Shown: positions 12,425-24,351, counted from the stretch's first letter. The stretch is DNA of 64,000 nucleotides from Ascochyta rabiei (GCF_004011695.2 NC_082418.1:62001-126000); one strand, 5' to 3'. Notes: generated by a model not told the origin, from the letters alone. Numbers and translations: made by a program.

Positions 12425-15400
12425 GATATAGACACAGCGTTCTAGTACGCTTAAGTACTTAAAGACTCTGTAACCTGTACCTACTAGATTATAGGCACTA
12501 TCTACTATAGTATCTACTAGGAATTAATTTAACAACGTATTAACAAGGGATTAATCTGGACCTAGGCCAACCTCTGCGCAGAAGAGGAGTAGCTTGTCTA
12601 AGACCTAGTCTTTACATAGTATAAAAACTACAATAAGTACTTTAACTATAAGTAAAAGTCTAACAATTTAGTTAATACCTTCCTAATAAAGTTAAATAAG
12701 TAGGAGTCTTTACTGCCCTGTAACTTTATAAAGTTTAAAGATAGTAGTAACAACTATAAGTTTAAGATAGCATTTATGTAGAGCCTTACGCCCCCTACAC
12801 TCTAATATAAAATCTAGTAGAACAGTAGTCTAGAACACACTACTAAGTAGGCAGAGTTTAAATAGGCCCTCTAAAACGCAGAAACCTTAACAGTCCCCTT
12901 AAACTTAGGGTCGCGGACTAAAAGTAGTAGTAGAAACAAGAGACCTCTTTCTTTAGACGCTAGGAGAAAGTTTAAAAGGCATAACAGTTAGGCGTTAACC
13001 CCCTCTAGGAGCAACACGAGGAAGCACCTAGGAGACCCCTAGCTAACAACTAGTGCCGCTAATTTATTAGGCAGAAGATAGAACCCTAAGGGAAACAACT
13101 ATTAATAATCCTAAGGTTAACTACAGAACTAGGGATAATATACCTAGGGATACTAGCAGCAGGGCTATTAGAGAGGCTGCAGAGGCGGCTAACAACATTC
13201 TAGTAGCAAGCTAAACCTAGGAAATAGCAAGCCCTAGTCGCTAACCTGTCCTACCTGCAGCTAGGGCTAGAAACTAAGGGGAAGTAAACCTGTATAACAG
13301 TTACAGTCTAGCTTAATAATGCTAACAGTAACCCTAGGACCCTCTAGGCCCTGTACAACTTAGGCTTAGAGCTAAACCTTATTACTAAGGATGTAGCTAG
13401 GGACCTAGGGCTTAACCTAACAGGCACTAACTAACAACTAAAGGCTGTAGTCCTGGACAACACAGAGCTGTCCTTAACTAACTAGTACTAGTTAATAGTA
13501 GTCTACTATAACAGTAAAGGAGTACCTAAGACAATTAGACTAACTAAGTTCTAGTCTATATTATTTATTAGGTACAACCTAGTTCTAGGTTACCTATAGC
13601 TGGCTAAAGCAGACCTATATATCTGTTTCTTAATAGGAACCTATAAGTAGTTTGCTAACAACGCTAAAAGAGTCTAGCTATTAACAGCTAAATAATTATT
13701 TAGTAAACTAGGTCTAGGCAAGCAGCTATATCTACTATATCCTAGAAGCCTAAATATAGGCAGTCTAACAGACACCTACTAGGCAGACGCTAGACAGACA
13801 TTAGAGGCAGCTTGTCTTGCTAAACAGTTAAGAATTATAGCAGTAGGACTTAACAGCAGCGCTATCCTAGGAGATAATGCTCTAGACGTAGAAGAACTTA
13901 AGTATATGCCTAAACACCTCTATTATAAATAGTTTGCCTTTAGTAAATAATAAATAAGCATGTTAGCACTACACTAGGAGTATAACTACTCTATTAAGAT
14001 TAAGGATAGAGCTAAAGTTCCTAACCTCCTAATCTATAACCTGTCTTGCAGGGAGCTAGACATCCTCTAGGAGTACCTTAAGACAGCACAGGAAAAGGGC
14101 TAGATCTGCCTAAGCAAGTTGCTAGCAGGTGCCCCTATTCTGTTTGTCCCTAAGTTAGACAGCACTATAAGACTGTGCGTTAACTATTAGGGGTTAAACA
14201 GAGTAACTATTAAGAACTAGTACCCTATACTGCTAGTTAGTAAGATAATAGACTACCTGTTAAAAGTAAAGGTCTTTACTAAGCTAGATCTATATAACGC
14301 CTACTATAGGCTCTAGATTAAGGAAGGTAACAAGTAGAAGACTGCGTTTAAGACATAGTACAGTTATTTTAAATACCTAGTAATACCTTTTAGCCTAGCA
14401 AACGCGCTAGCTACGTTTTAATTCTATATCTACTAAGCCCTAAGAGGCCTACTAGATAGAACCTGCGTAGTCTACCTTAATAACATCCTTATCTACTCTT
14501 AGGATAAGAAGGACCACAACAAGCACGTTAAGGAGGTCCTAGATTGCCTAGTTAAGTAGGGGATGTTTGCAAAGGCTAGTAAGTGCGTCTTCTCTAGCAA
14601 CTTAGTAGAGTTTCTAGGATTTATTATTATACCAGACAGCGTGGTTATAGACCCTAAGAGGGTCCGCACTATTACTAAATAGCTAGAGCTGTTAAGCTAC
14701 AAGGACATTTAGGTGTTCTTAGGCTTTACTAACTTCTATTAATAATTTATTTTTAACTACTTAGAAATTGTCTAACTGCTTATAGACTATATAACAGCTG
14801 CCTAGAACCTAATAGAGGACTAGGGGGTCCTTAGTCTAGAAAAAGGGAAGGTAAGACTAAAGAAAAGCTAAAAGGGACTAACAAAATAGTATAAACTATA
14901 GCACTAGCTAGAGGAAGCCTACACAGCTTTTCTTATAATTAGGGAGAAGTTTATAAAAGCCCTAGTGCTATAATACTTTAACCCTAATAAGCCTATTATT
15001 GTCCTTACAGACGCGTTAGACTTTGCTATAGCAGCTATCTTGTTACAACCCTAGACGTCTAAAGTAGCAACAGAGCAGCACTAGAAACTAGTAGCGTTCT
15101 AGAGCTGGAAGTTCTAAGGTCTATCTATTAGATAGCATCCCTATAATAAGGAACTCTTAGTAATTTTTAAAGCTTTTAGGCAGTAGAGGTATTACCTTAA
15201 ACACGCCTCTGTAACAATCTAGGTACTCTTAGACTATAATAACCTAAGGTACTTTATAACAACAAAGGAGCTCTCTCTAAAATAAGCCTATTAGGCAGAA
15301 GAGCTAGTAAGGTTTAACTTTAAAGTTAAATATAAGCTAGAACTAGAGAACGTAGTAGATAGTCCCTTAAGACGTCTAGATTACGTATAAGGTCTTAAGG

Positions 15401-17310
15401 TTAGGGAATAGTAAGCCTTTAAGGACGCTATACTACCTACCTTATAATAGAAGCTTTAGATCTAAATAATTTAAAAGTCTAGGGCTTAAAAAGATGTATA
15501 GGTAATATCTAGAAGTAATATACCTATAGAAGACCTAGCAGAGGTCTAACAACTGCCTAAAATTGTCCCTAAGGAATTCTGCTAACATTAGATTAGCCTT
15601 TGAGACTTGTCTCCTCTAGCTCTTAACCCTCTATCTAATAGCTATTAGAGCTAGAGCTAATCTAAAGACACTAAAGCTAGGGGACTAGACTTTAATGTTG
15701 CAGAAGCTCTCCTTTATAGCCTAGATAACAGAGTTAGTACCTCTATATACCTTACAAACAAAGCTACGCAGGAAGATTCTGCTTATACCTTAGAAACCCT
15801 AGAACTCCTAATAGATTTTGTTAAGTAAGTCTAGCAACAGGACGCAGCATACCCTGCGAACTAGTTATTAATAACCTAGACAGACAGCAAAGCAAAGAAG
15901 AGACAGCACTACTAGGAGGTTAACCCTAGTAGGACCTTACGCAGAAGTAGGAAAGTTTAGATTCCTAACAATATTACACTGCGCTAAACTATCCTTTTAA
16001 GGAATTATAATAACCCTATAGGAGGTTACTATAGTATAGATAAGACTACTAAAGTACTTAAGAAAGAGTACTACTAGCTATAACTAATAAAGAACGTATA
16101 TAAGTATATCTAAAGGTGTCCTATATACTAACTACATAAGATTAGAAGGTATAAGCTGTAGGGATTGCTTATACTATTACTAGTACTAAACACAGCCTAG
16201 TAGTACTTCTCCCTTAACTTTATAATAGACCTGCTAAAGTTAACAGACGCTAAGAGGAATAAGTATAATTCTATACTAGTCCTTATAGACTACTTTAGCA
16301 AGTATGTCTGGTACCTACCCTATACTAAGATAATTACTGCCTAACACCTAGCTAAGCTGCTTATAGAGCAGAGCTTTTTAAAGCAAGAACTACTAGATAT
16401 GTTGTTACTAGATTAAGGTTTAGTATTTACTAGTTAATTCTAGTCTAATATATGCTACTACCTTAAAATTAACTACTAATTAGGTACAGCTTTCTACCCC
16501 TAGACAGATAGGCAGACAGAGTAATAAAACTAGGAGTTAGAAATATACCTCTACATATACATAAACTACTAATAGGATAACTAGGTAGACCTTCTACTAT
16601 ACGCTAAGTATGCCTATAACTCTAAAGCTTACTCTGCTTACAGAGAATCTTCTATAAAGGTTGCCTTTAGCACAGACCCTAAAGGATTTAATAGGATGCC
16701 TAATAAGTACTAGCTATAAAAACCCTAAACTGTCTAGGATAAGGACAAGGTAACACTAGAACTACGCTAGCAGGTTACTAGCCACCTATTAAACTAGCAT
16801 AAAATGTAGAAAATAGTAAAGGAGGCCTTAGAGTATGCATAAAAGGGCAACGCCTAGTAGTATAACACAAAACAGTCTAAACAACACTTTACTAAGGGAG
16901 ACTCTGTTCTTCTTTAGGCTAAGAACCTAATAACAAGTTGTTCTTTAAAGAAGTTTAACGCTTAATACCTTAGGCTATTTATAGTAATTAAGAAGGTAGG
17001 TAAGCTAGCATATAAGCTGAAGCTGCCCCTATCTATAGACAGAGTGCACCTAGTGTTTAACGTATTACTCCTTAAGCACTAGAGGGAACCCCTTATAAGC
17101 AGTAGGTTCTGGCTAGGTCCTATTAGCATACTAGAAGACGTCTTACCTAGTAATAGGTTTAAAGTTAAAGGTATACTGTTATATAGAGATACTACTACCT
17201 AGAGAAGAGAGTATAGGGTTAAGTAGCTAGGTTAGCTAAATAAAGAAGCTACCTAGGAACTACTTAAGAACCTTAACTACTGTAATAAGATCCTTTAGGA
17301 TTATTACTAA

Positions 17311-19622
17311 TACGCTTAGGTAGGTAATCTATTAAGAGTAGGCTGCCCTATAACTAACAGACTAGCGCAACTAAAGTAAAAGAGGGGACGTTCTTAGAAG
17401 TCTGCCTTATAAACCCTACTCTAAAATAGCTAATAGGAAAGTAACGATAGATAGTCCTAGGACTTGTGCAACTAGAGGCTGAAGGAGGCCTAGCGTCTAT
17501 CTAATATATTACTAGTAAAGACTAGCACATTTATAGGAGAGGAGAGTTTTACTATTATCTACTAGTCTGTTAAGAAGTATTATAGGAATAGAGGGTCTTT
17601 ATAACTACAACTACAGCTTAAGTAGCTCCTCTGCAACCTTCTAAAGGGCTTATCTTATAGGAGAGGCTACAACAATAACAACTACCTAGGGTAGGTTTAG
17701 TTAGAGACAACAAAACCTGCTTAAAAGGAGCTAACAGAGCCTAAACAGCAGAAGGCAGGTTAGTACTATAATAGTACTACTGCTTTTCTGCGTTATAAGC
17801 ACTACCTGTCTTCTAGAAGTAATTCTTAATTATGCTGTTAATTACAACGTTGTTAGGAAGTTTTACACTAACAGTCCTAATAGTAGCCTATAATAAGTTA
17901 GCTCTATATAAGAAAGAGGGGGAGGAAAAACACCTATAATATACTACTGAAGGTTATATAACTAAGAAACCTAATAGGCTTAAGCATACTTAGTCTTGCT
18001 TAGACTAGACTTATTAATATAGTAACAAACTACAGCATTATAGGTAATAAAGCTGTTATAATAAGCCTTAGCGTAGTTATAGGCAGTCTGCTAGTATGCC
18101 TGCACCTAAGTAATTACGTTGTTGTTAGTTGCCTAGTTACCTTAGGTAACTATCTTATTATTTGTCTTACAGAGGGTATACTTAATTAAGAAATTAAGTA
18201 TATTACAGGCTTAATAGAAAACAGGGTTAATCTATAAAAGTTAGCAGGAGTAGACACTAGGACAGCGCAGGAAATACCTTAACACACCTTTCTTCCTTTA
18301 ATTAGACGCAGTAGAAGCATATGCTAAAGTTGTCCTTGTAAAGCCTATACCTACTAGGCTAACAAAAGACATAGATAAAGGATAAGATAGTGCTATTAGG
18401 GTTACTCTTAGATAAGGTAGTTAAGTGCGTAATGCTAGCACAGCACTAGTACTATAAAAGCAACAGCTAAGGCTGTATGCTCTTAGGCAGCTAGTAGACG
18501 TAGTTAGGCAGAGCCTTATAGGAGATATATGTTAGAAGGGGCGTTATAGTGTAGAAGGTAAGGGCTAGAAGGTAGATGTAGATAAAGGTGTAGAGATAAT
18601 AAGGCACTGTAAGTAAGCAGATACAGTCCTTATATACGCTAAATTCCCTCTGCCTAGCAGCTCTCTAGTAATAACCTAGCCTCTTACTGCTCTCTTACCT
18701 GTTGCAATCTACTGCGTAGAAAGATAATTCTTATTACAAATATCTAGGCACAGGTCTATTAACTGCTAGAAGGGTAACTAGTAATCTTACTTAAGATTTA
18801 TATTATAAATAAATGCTAGAGCCTAAACTATACTATATAAGGGTCTAAGTAAGGCGCTAGGTATAGTAAGGCTAACAGCTTACTGTTACTGCTAGCATGC
18901 AGACAAGATCCCCTGTAAGTAAGTAAATTCTAGGCTAGTTTGCGTAGGAATAGGGCTGCAGGAGCTGCTGGCAATCCTCTTACAGACGTTACTGGTTAGG
19001 GACTTACTGCTCCAGCCTATAAGGCAGACAACATCTAACTACTTACGCCTCTAGTGGCCTTAGCCCTAGGATTAAGGCACCTAATTACTTAGGAGATTGC
19101 AGAGAGTAAACAGCAGGCACGCCTAGGGCAACCTTTAGCCTAGTGCTAGGCGCTGCGTATGCTACGCAGGGAGTAAATAATACCTCTTACATATTACCTA
19201 TTTAGTGTATAATTATTACGCTCCCTATAGCCTTAGCTATATAGGTTTTAGAGCTAATAACTGCTAAGGTGTTATTTACAGTAACGTCTAGTAGAAGTAA
19301 TAGCTTACTAACTAGCAGCTAATAAAGGTATAAGGGAAGACTTAGCCTTAGCTAGTCTCTTATAAATAAGACTTATCTACCTAGCTACGCAGTAACACTA
19401 CCCTAGTAGCTTACTAAGCAAATGTTAGGAGGATAGGATTGCTAGCGTCTATTGTGTGCTAAACAGCTTCCTATCCCTACAGACGCTAACTAATGGACCC
19501 CTACTAGCACTGCATTTCTTCTGCTAAGTTTTTCCCTCTACAGGAGGTTTTTCTAGAGCTTAATAACGTTGCTAGAGACCTCTCTACAGTTTAGGACAAA
19601 CCTTTAAAGAGGGGGGGGCTAT
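17311..19622. other. unassigned 2.3-kb internal segment of the gypsy element
   Basis: It lies between the chromodomain-like end of pol and the polypurine tract of the 3' LTR. It is strongly RIP-mutated, with dense CTA/TAG. I could not read a coherent protein on either strand. It may be an extra ORF (possibly antisense), an older insertion or a long 3' untranslated region. Confidence 0.5.
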
Positions 19623-19821
19623 TGTTACAAGTATTCTCCCTACGCTGAGAGATACCTTAGCTAGGTCCTAGGCTAAGCCTAGAGACCTACCAGCCACACA
19701 CATATATAATATTCACAAACCTTACAACTTATCTATTAAGGATTTGTCTTATCTCTTAAATATTACCCTATTATTTATCCTATCTTGCTCTGCTCTATTG
19801 CCTGCCTACTGTAAGGGCACT
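19623..19821 (+). repeat. 3' LTR of the gypsy element, last 12 bases inverted
   Basis: 187 bases match the 5' LTR up to CCTGCCTAC. The final 12 bases read TGTAAGGGCACT, the reverse complement of the expected AGTGCCCTTACA. The total is again 199 bp. With the adjoining reversed LTR it forms a palindrome, 19623-20008, with 187-bp arms and a 12-bp centre. Confidence 0.75.
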
Positions 19822-20008
19822 ATAGGCAGGCAATAGAGCAGAGCAAGATAGGATAAATAATAGGGTAATATTTAAGAGATAAGACAAATCCTTAATAGAT
19901 AAGTTGTAAGGTTTGTGAATATTATATATGTGTGTGGCTGGTAGGTCTCTAGGCTTGGCCTGGGACCTGGCTAAGGTATCTCCTGGCGTGGGGAGAATAC
20001 TCGTAACA

Positions 20009-21146
20009 AGTAGAAGATCTCTAAATACTTTATTAAGAGTTGCTACATGTACAATATAGATAAGAAGGGCTTTATAAATAGATAAATAGTTTAAATAAAA
20101 CACGTCCTTAGTTAATATATATAGATAAAGAAAGAGGTTAAAGTATCTTTTAAAGATAGTAATTAGGATTAGTAGATGCTTATAGCGTGTATATATGCTA
20201 ATAGAATAGTACTACTACTAGGCATTATCTACATATTAAAGAAAGGAACATTAAATTAGACTAGGCAGCTAAAATTAAGCCAGGGGTACACTCTGTAATA
20301 GTTACCTTATCTTTCTTAGGATAATTAAATAATAAAATTAGGCTTGTATAGCTTAAATAGGTGTTTAATTACTATACTAAGGAGAAAGCTTAGAGGACGT
20401 AGAGATTATTAATACTAGATAGCTATAGATCCTACATAACAATAGACTTTATTAACTACTATAATAATAATAATAAGATACCCCTAGCTATATTACCTCC
20501 TTACTTAACGTAGACGCTCTAGCTACTTAATGTGGTGCTGTTTGAACCTCTATTAACAGCATACTTAAAAGGAGTTATAGAAGAGATCTAGGAGTCTTAA
20601 AACTACACAGCTATTGTCACGGGTATTCATACTGTTCGAACCCCAGTCAATCCATCTGATGGATTACTGTACCTTTTTGGTCCGTGTGGCTCAGGTGGGT
20701 TCGAGCCGAGCCCTCACAGCTATTAAGAGAGCAGACTTCTTTTAGCTCTTCTATTAGGCATAGATCTCTAGCTTTACTAGAAAGCTAATACCTAAGTCCT
20801 TTGAAGCAACAGGTATCTATCTACTTAATCCTAAAATTATCCTTAGTAACTTTACTAAAGTACTAGAGAGCTTAGATTTAGATAGTACATTATTGTCTGT
20901 TTATAGTAACAAAGACTAGCTTAAAATAGAGACGTTGTTGCAGCAGGTTGCTAAAGATAAGAGGAGTTAGGGGGTTAAAAAGATAAGACGATTGATCTAC
21001 CACATCTTAGCTAAGGCTTTACTCCTCTAATATAAGGTAGATAGCCTTAAAAAGACTATAAAGAAGCAGAAGAAGCACAAAGAGAAGAGTAAGGTACTAG
21101 ATTTACAATAACAGCAGGAGTACTATAGTAGTGCTTTTTTTTAGTC
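20009..21146 (+). pseudogene. DDE transposase core of element A1, RIP-inactivated
   Basis: Motifs in + frames: DKKGF near 20062, LILDSY RSY ITIDFI near 20420-20460 (RIP-altered DGHGSH block), LAILPPYLT then LLNVVLFEPLLTAYLKG near 20485-20575. It then resumes after the 99-bp insert with RADFF and a C-terminal lysine-rich tail about 21050-21100. Colinear with 32340-33310. Confidence 0.8.
20616..20714. other. 99-bp undamaged insertion with 10-bp target duplication
   Basis: The flanking 10 bp CACAGCTATT occur at 20606-20615 and 20715-20724, and the insert is absent from the homologous site in the second copy (about 32920). Unlike its surroundings it keeps CpA and CpG dinucleotides. It contains TGGCTCAGGTG directly followed by GGTTCGAGCC, words resembling RNA polymerase III A and B boxes, but too close together for a tRNA. 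No terminal inverted repeats are seen. Class unknown; a SINE-like or foldback insertion is possible. Confidence 0.6.
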
Positions 21147-23339
21147 TCCTTTAAAGATTCCAGTGATTGATCAACTTGAACCAGACTTTGTCCACTGTGC
21201 TTTGTTGTCCCACTCATCGGCTCGACCATCTTACACCGTAAATCACCAAGGGTGGCAGATACGTCAGAAAGTCTTGTGCTACTATTGTAATGGCCATTGT
21301 TTTTTGAGTCATTGAATTGGATTTTCTATTGGTTGGCAGGGTCTCTTACTCTCCTTCTCCAGATCCCTCCTTTCGTCGCGTGCAACAATAACAATCAAGA
21401 CTCGAGGCTGCGTTCCTCCAATCTCTCCGGAAATCAAGCTTCGGTTGGTTCGAGTACAGGCTCTTTCAGCAGCATGATACTTCCATACGCCTGCACAAGG
21501 ATCCCCTACTATTTGACTGCAATCCCCACAAAGCCAAGTACGTAGCAGTGGCTGAAGCAACGCTATGCCCCCCAACCGAGAATTTGCTCGGTCTAAATCT
21601 CGGAACAACAAAGCACAAGTAACCGGTGGGTGAAACGGCATGTCTGAGTACGCACGCGCCCAAATCCGTCTCAGCCGTGCGACCGATGACTTAATACCTG
21701 TGCGATCTTTGCCAGACTTGGGGAGCAGGTCCCACAAGATGTATGGGCTGGGATTGTCGAGGTCATGATTGATGACATGTTGTTACTGTCGGTGTGTAGA
21801 GCGTCCTCAAGTCAGATGTATTGGAACATTGTATCGTCTGTGGCTCCACTTCCGCGCAGGGAGGTTATATTGGGATATTAAACCCTCATCTACGCGGGGG
21901 AAGCCGTGCTGTCAGCGTGCTCCCCTATCGAACCCGGACTTTTGTAGTCTAGATGTTCTTGTGGGGCTTTGCTCGCTGACAGTGGAAATTTGACATTGCA
22001 CAGCCAAAAGGCCTTGAGCAGGGTGTCTGTGAGTTATGTCGAGGTAGTGCTTCATAAGCTCACTCGTGTGTACCAGCTGATGCCCAGTCTGGTTCTGTGA
22101 TTTCGACCAAGGAAAAGAGTATGCCATTGCAGAATCGAAATCAGGTAAGTCTTCGTGGTGCTTAGGAATGACTGTGCCGCTCATGAATGATGAATTCGAC
22201 CTCCAAAGCTGGCTGTGGACTTACATGAAATCAGTCGGCGCTCCGCCGTTAAAGCTAAAAGAGGTTCAGATACTTGAGTTGTCTTCACGCCACTGTTCGC
22301 ACGTCAAGCCTGTCTGTTTGGACACATCAGAGGCGCGATTACTGATCTGCGAAACCCCCATCGCGATCAGCCAACCAACCCGCATCGAATCTGTTCTTAT
22401 CACTTACACAGTCACGCACAAGTATCTTGCCATTCTTACTCGACCCCCACATATACCTTCCTCGCAAACCTGAGCCACCATACGTTCCTCCCAACCACTA
22501 AGAACCTCCCGTTTCTCTATAGATCCTGATCAAACAGCAGCTCCGCGAGTCCAGTAACCGTAGCACTTAAAGCCTATACGACCTATTCTCGCTCCGCGTC
22601 GTTGCAACGCACCAATTTCCACACACAGTCCATGCAAGACTCAACAGTGTTGAGCGCGGGATACCCATCCAGCGTCAACAGAGATGTCGCCTACTGGGTA
22701 GAATTGGCGCCAGTCGCCGGTCAGCCTCTAGGGTGAGTGGGTTGCAGGCTCCAAGAGGGCTTCAAAACCGACGCATCCGTTGGTCACGGACAATGAGGCT
22801 AATAGCCGTGTACGGAAATTGGGAGAAAGTGGGAGAAAGTGTCATGGGCTTCGCAGACTCTTGGTACCGCGCTTGGAAAGTGAAGCCGTTGTACGTAATT
22901 TGGAGACGCCGTGACTGTTCTACTGCTCGTCAGAGATCATCGCCAGAAGCTCTTGCGGGATAGAGAGATATGAAGCATGTGCTGCTGTCATAGTAGAACT
23001 CACCAAACATTGTTGTCAAAGTACGATTGGGTGTTGCTTGAGATTTTATGTTTGATCATCGACTTGATTCTGCACCGAGTTCTGACTTTTAATCAACGAG
23101 AGCAGCAGAGCCATCGTCGTCCATCATACCAAACAGATACTCGACCATGGTTGTCTTGCATTGTACAATCGAACGGTATCTCTTGTTTTGTACTGTCAAA
23201 GTCATCTCTACTGATCGAGAACCATCTTGAACTGACATTTTGTCCCATCACTGCGCACGGGGCGTGCCTGTACAGTAGAACCTAGGTAGCACACCGGAAT
23301 CATACTGGTCTCTCGATGCTAGAAGCTTTACATTGGCTC
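21147..23339. other. 2.2-kb region without a supported gene
   Basis: Base composition returns to normal here, without RIP-type TAG enrichment. Open frames (for example 142 codons at 21309-21737, minus) lack recognisable motifs, good start context or intron structure. Possibly intergenic sequence with a decayed gene; nothing more can be said. Confidence 0.4.
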
Positions 23340-24351
23340 TTAGTTCATCTCGATCTCCTTTCCTTCTTCCTTTGGCGGAACATAACCATCCTGAAACCAG
23401 TTCCAGATGTTTAAGCCAATCTTCTCGCCACTCAGGACCGGTAATGCCGCGTGCCAACTCTCATCGTACCCTGTCCCATCTGGGCGGAGGTTCTCCCAGT
23501 AGACAGCGTTGCCCTTGACCGGCTTGAATACCACGCCCTCCTTTGCTTCGTCCCCACACTCGACAAACGTACACCACTCTTTCCCCTCCGGCCTCTTGAT
23601 GCGTGGGAAATGCGTTCCGCCGCCTGTGCACTCGCTGCCCAACCAAACCATGAAGCTACTCACCCTGCCCTGCTTCCTGCTCGCGCTGTTCCAGTCGTAA
23701 TGGTACGTGTAATGTCCGTCCGGCCCGTATCGCTGGGCCCACAGCTTCTCTACAAAGACGAAAGGGCGCCATCCCTGGAAGGCGCGCGCACGCGACTCGA
23801 TGCAGCGCACTGTACGCGAGCGCGGAACTGCCGCTTTGCTCGAGTGGCGGACGCGTGGATCGAGGCGCTCTTCTCCTGCAGACCACACGGTGGCGGGTTG
23901 GAAGAGCGGAGTGCTGTGAGGGGAATGAGCGGTGATCACATGCATCAAGTCGAACCACACCACACAATCACCAACATTACCATATGCCTAGTGCAAACAC
24001 GGGAGAGAAGAAAAATCCATACCTCAACCTCACAACCTCCTCCGCCTCCTCCACACCCAAGAAACCCTCAATATACACCACCAACGGCTCGCGACTGAGG
24101 ACATGGACGCCGCCGAGCTTATGCTCCTTACACGTCAAATTCGCGTCAGGAACCACCAAGCTATCCAGCTTCTGCGGACTCATCCCCCCTGGGTGCGAAT
24201 CTGAATGCGACCCCGTACCCCAGCCGTTCAGCATCTCCAGCAGCGGAGCGCCCGCAAGCACATAAGCCACGAGCGCAAGGAACGCATACTGCAGCAGCGC
24301 AACCACGGAGACCGACGACGCAAAAGAAGCGGAACGCATCGCAACCAGCAA
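23340..24351 (-). CDS. prolyl 4-hydroxylase-like 2-oxoglutarate/Fe(II) dioxygenase
   Basis: Two exons, 24351-24023 and 23913-23340, separated by a 109-bp intron (GTATGG..CTCACAG), give 300 residues. The N-terminus has one hydrophobic segment (about residues 12-40, VSVVALLQYAFLALVAYVL), suggesting a signal anchor into the ER. The catalytic domain shows the HxD iron ligand pair in HYTYHYDW (about residue 180), then GGGTHFPR, and the distal His in ESWHAALPVLSGEKIGLNIW (about residue 265), with the Lys/Arg that binds 2-oxoglutarate eight to ten residues later. This is the P4H-alpha-type core; fungal members are mostly uncharacterised, so the substrate is unknown. The gene appears intact. Confidence 0.85.

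Larger units (their letters stand above)
6714..17310 (+). pseudogene. gypsy gag-pol, inactivated by RIP, interrupted by copia
   Basis: Gag reads from an ATG at 6714 and runs to the copia insertion at 7227. It continues in the same frame after the second target duplication (12425), so removing the insert and one duplication restores frame. Later parts: a retropepsin-like segment near 13330-13420 (ALYNLGLELNLI), reverse transcriptase from about 14275 (FTKLDLYNAYYRLRIKEG) with VVYLNNILIYS near 14467 where the family has YxDD, RNase H near 14995 (IIVLTDALDFAIAAIL), integrase from about 16015 (GGHYSIDKTTKVLKKEYY, later LIDYFSKYVWYLP), and the AYKLKLPLSIDRVH..FNVLLLKH block near 17010 followed by a chromodomain-like segment to 17310. 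Stops occur every few tens of codons, nearly all explained by C-to-T on one strand or the other. Confidence 0.82.
6439..19821 (+). mobile_element. Ty3/gypsy-type LTR retrotransposon, RIP-damaged, hosting a copia element
   Basis: Two 199-bp LTRs bound the element: 6439-6637 and 19623-19821. The 3' LTR is preceded by a polypurine tract (AAAGAGGGGGGGG, about 19606-19618). The internal region encodes gag, protease, reverse transcriptase, RNase H, integrase and a chromodomain-like tail, all with TAG/TAA in place of Gln and Trp codons. Without the 5.2-kb copia insert the element is about 8.2 kb, long for the class because of about 2.2 kb of unassigned sequence between the pol end (about 17310) and the 3' LTR. 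The last 12 bases of the 3' LTR are inverted (see findings). Confidence 0.85.
6422..20008 (-). repeat. reversed solo LTR split by the gypsy insertion
   Basis: Bases 6422-6438 (TGTAAGGGCGCTGTAGG) plus 19827-20008 together equal exactly one 199-bp LTR in reverse orientation. They are flanked by AGTAG target duplications in element A1. The 5 bp GTAGG at its break (6434-6438) are repeated, with one transition, as ATAGG at 19822-19826, the expected duplication for insertion of the forward gypsy element. No internal reversed element remains, so this is a solo LTR formed before the second insertion. Confidence 0.75.
5911..21146 (+). mobile_element. pogo/Fot1-like DNA transposon (element A1), RIP-damaged and split by nested insertions
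   Basis: The left terminus CCGTGTCCGTGCGCG starts at 5911 after a TA at 5909-5910 and matches the terminus of the second copy at 31817. Transposase sequence starts at the ATG at 6001 and is broken at 6421 by an LTR-element nest. It resumes at 20009 (KISKYFIKS, then DKKGF) and aligns piece by piece with the copy at 32330-33000. The right terminal repeat is missing; recognisable sequence stops about 21146. Of about 2.1 kb in the family, roughly 1.5 kb remains. Five-base duplications AGTAG at 6417-6421 and 20009-20013 mark the insertion that split it. Confidence 0.82.

Noticed and set aside
19795..20103. 102-codon minus-strand open frame
   Set aside because: It lies almost wholly in the palindromic LTR pair and continues into the pogo element; it is a by-product of the inverted LTR.
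20616..20714. possible tRNA gene
   Set aside because: A- and B-box-like words touch each other, no cloverleaf can be folded and there is no anticodon arm.
21309..21737. 142-codon minus-strand ORF as a gene
   Set aside because: No motif or plausible start context, and a competing frame on the other strand.
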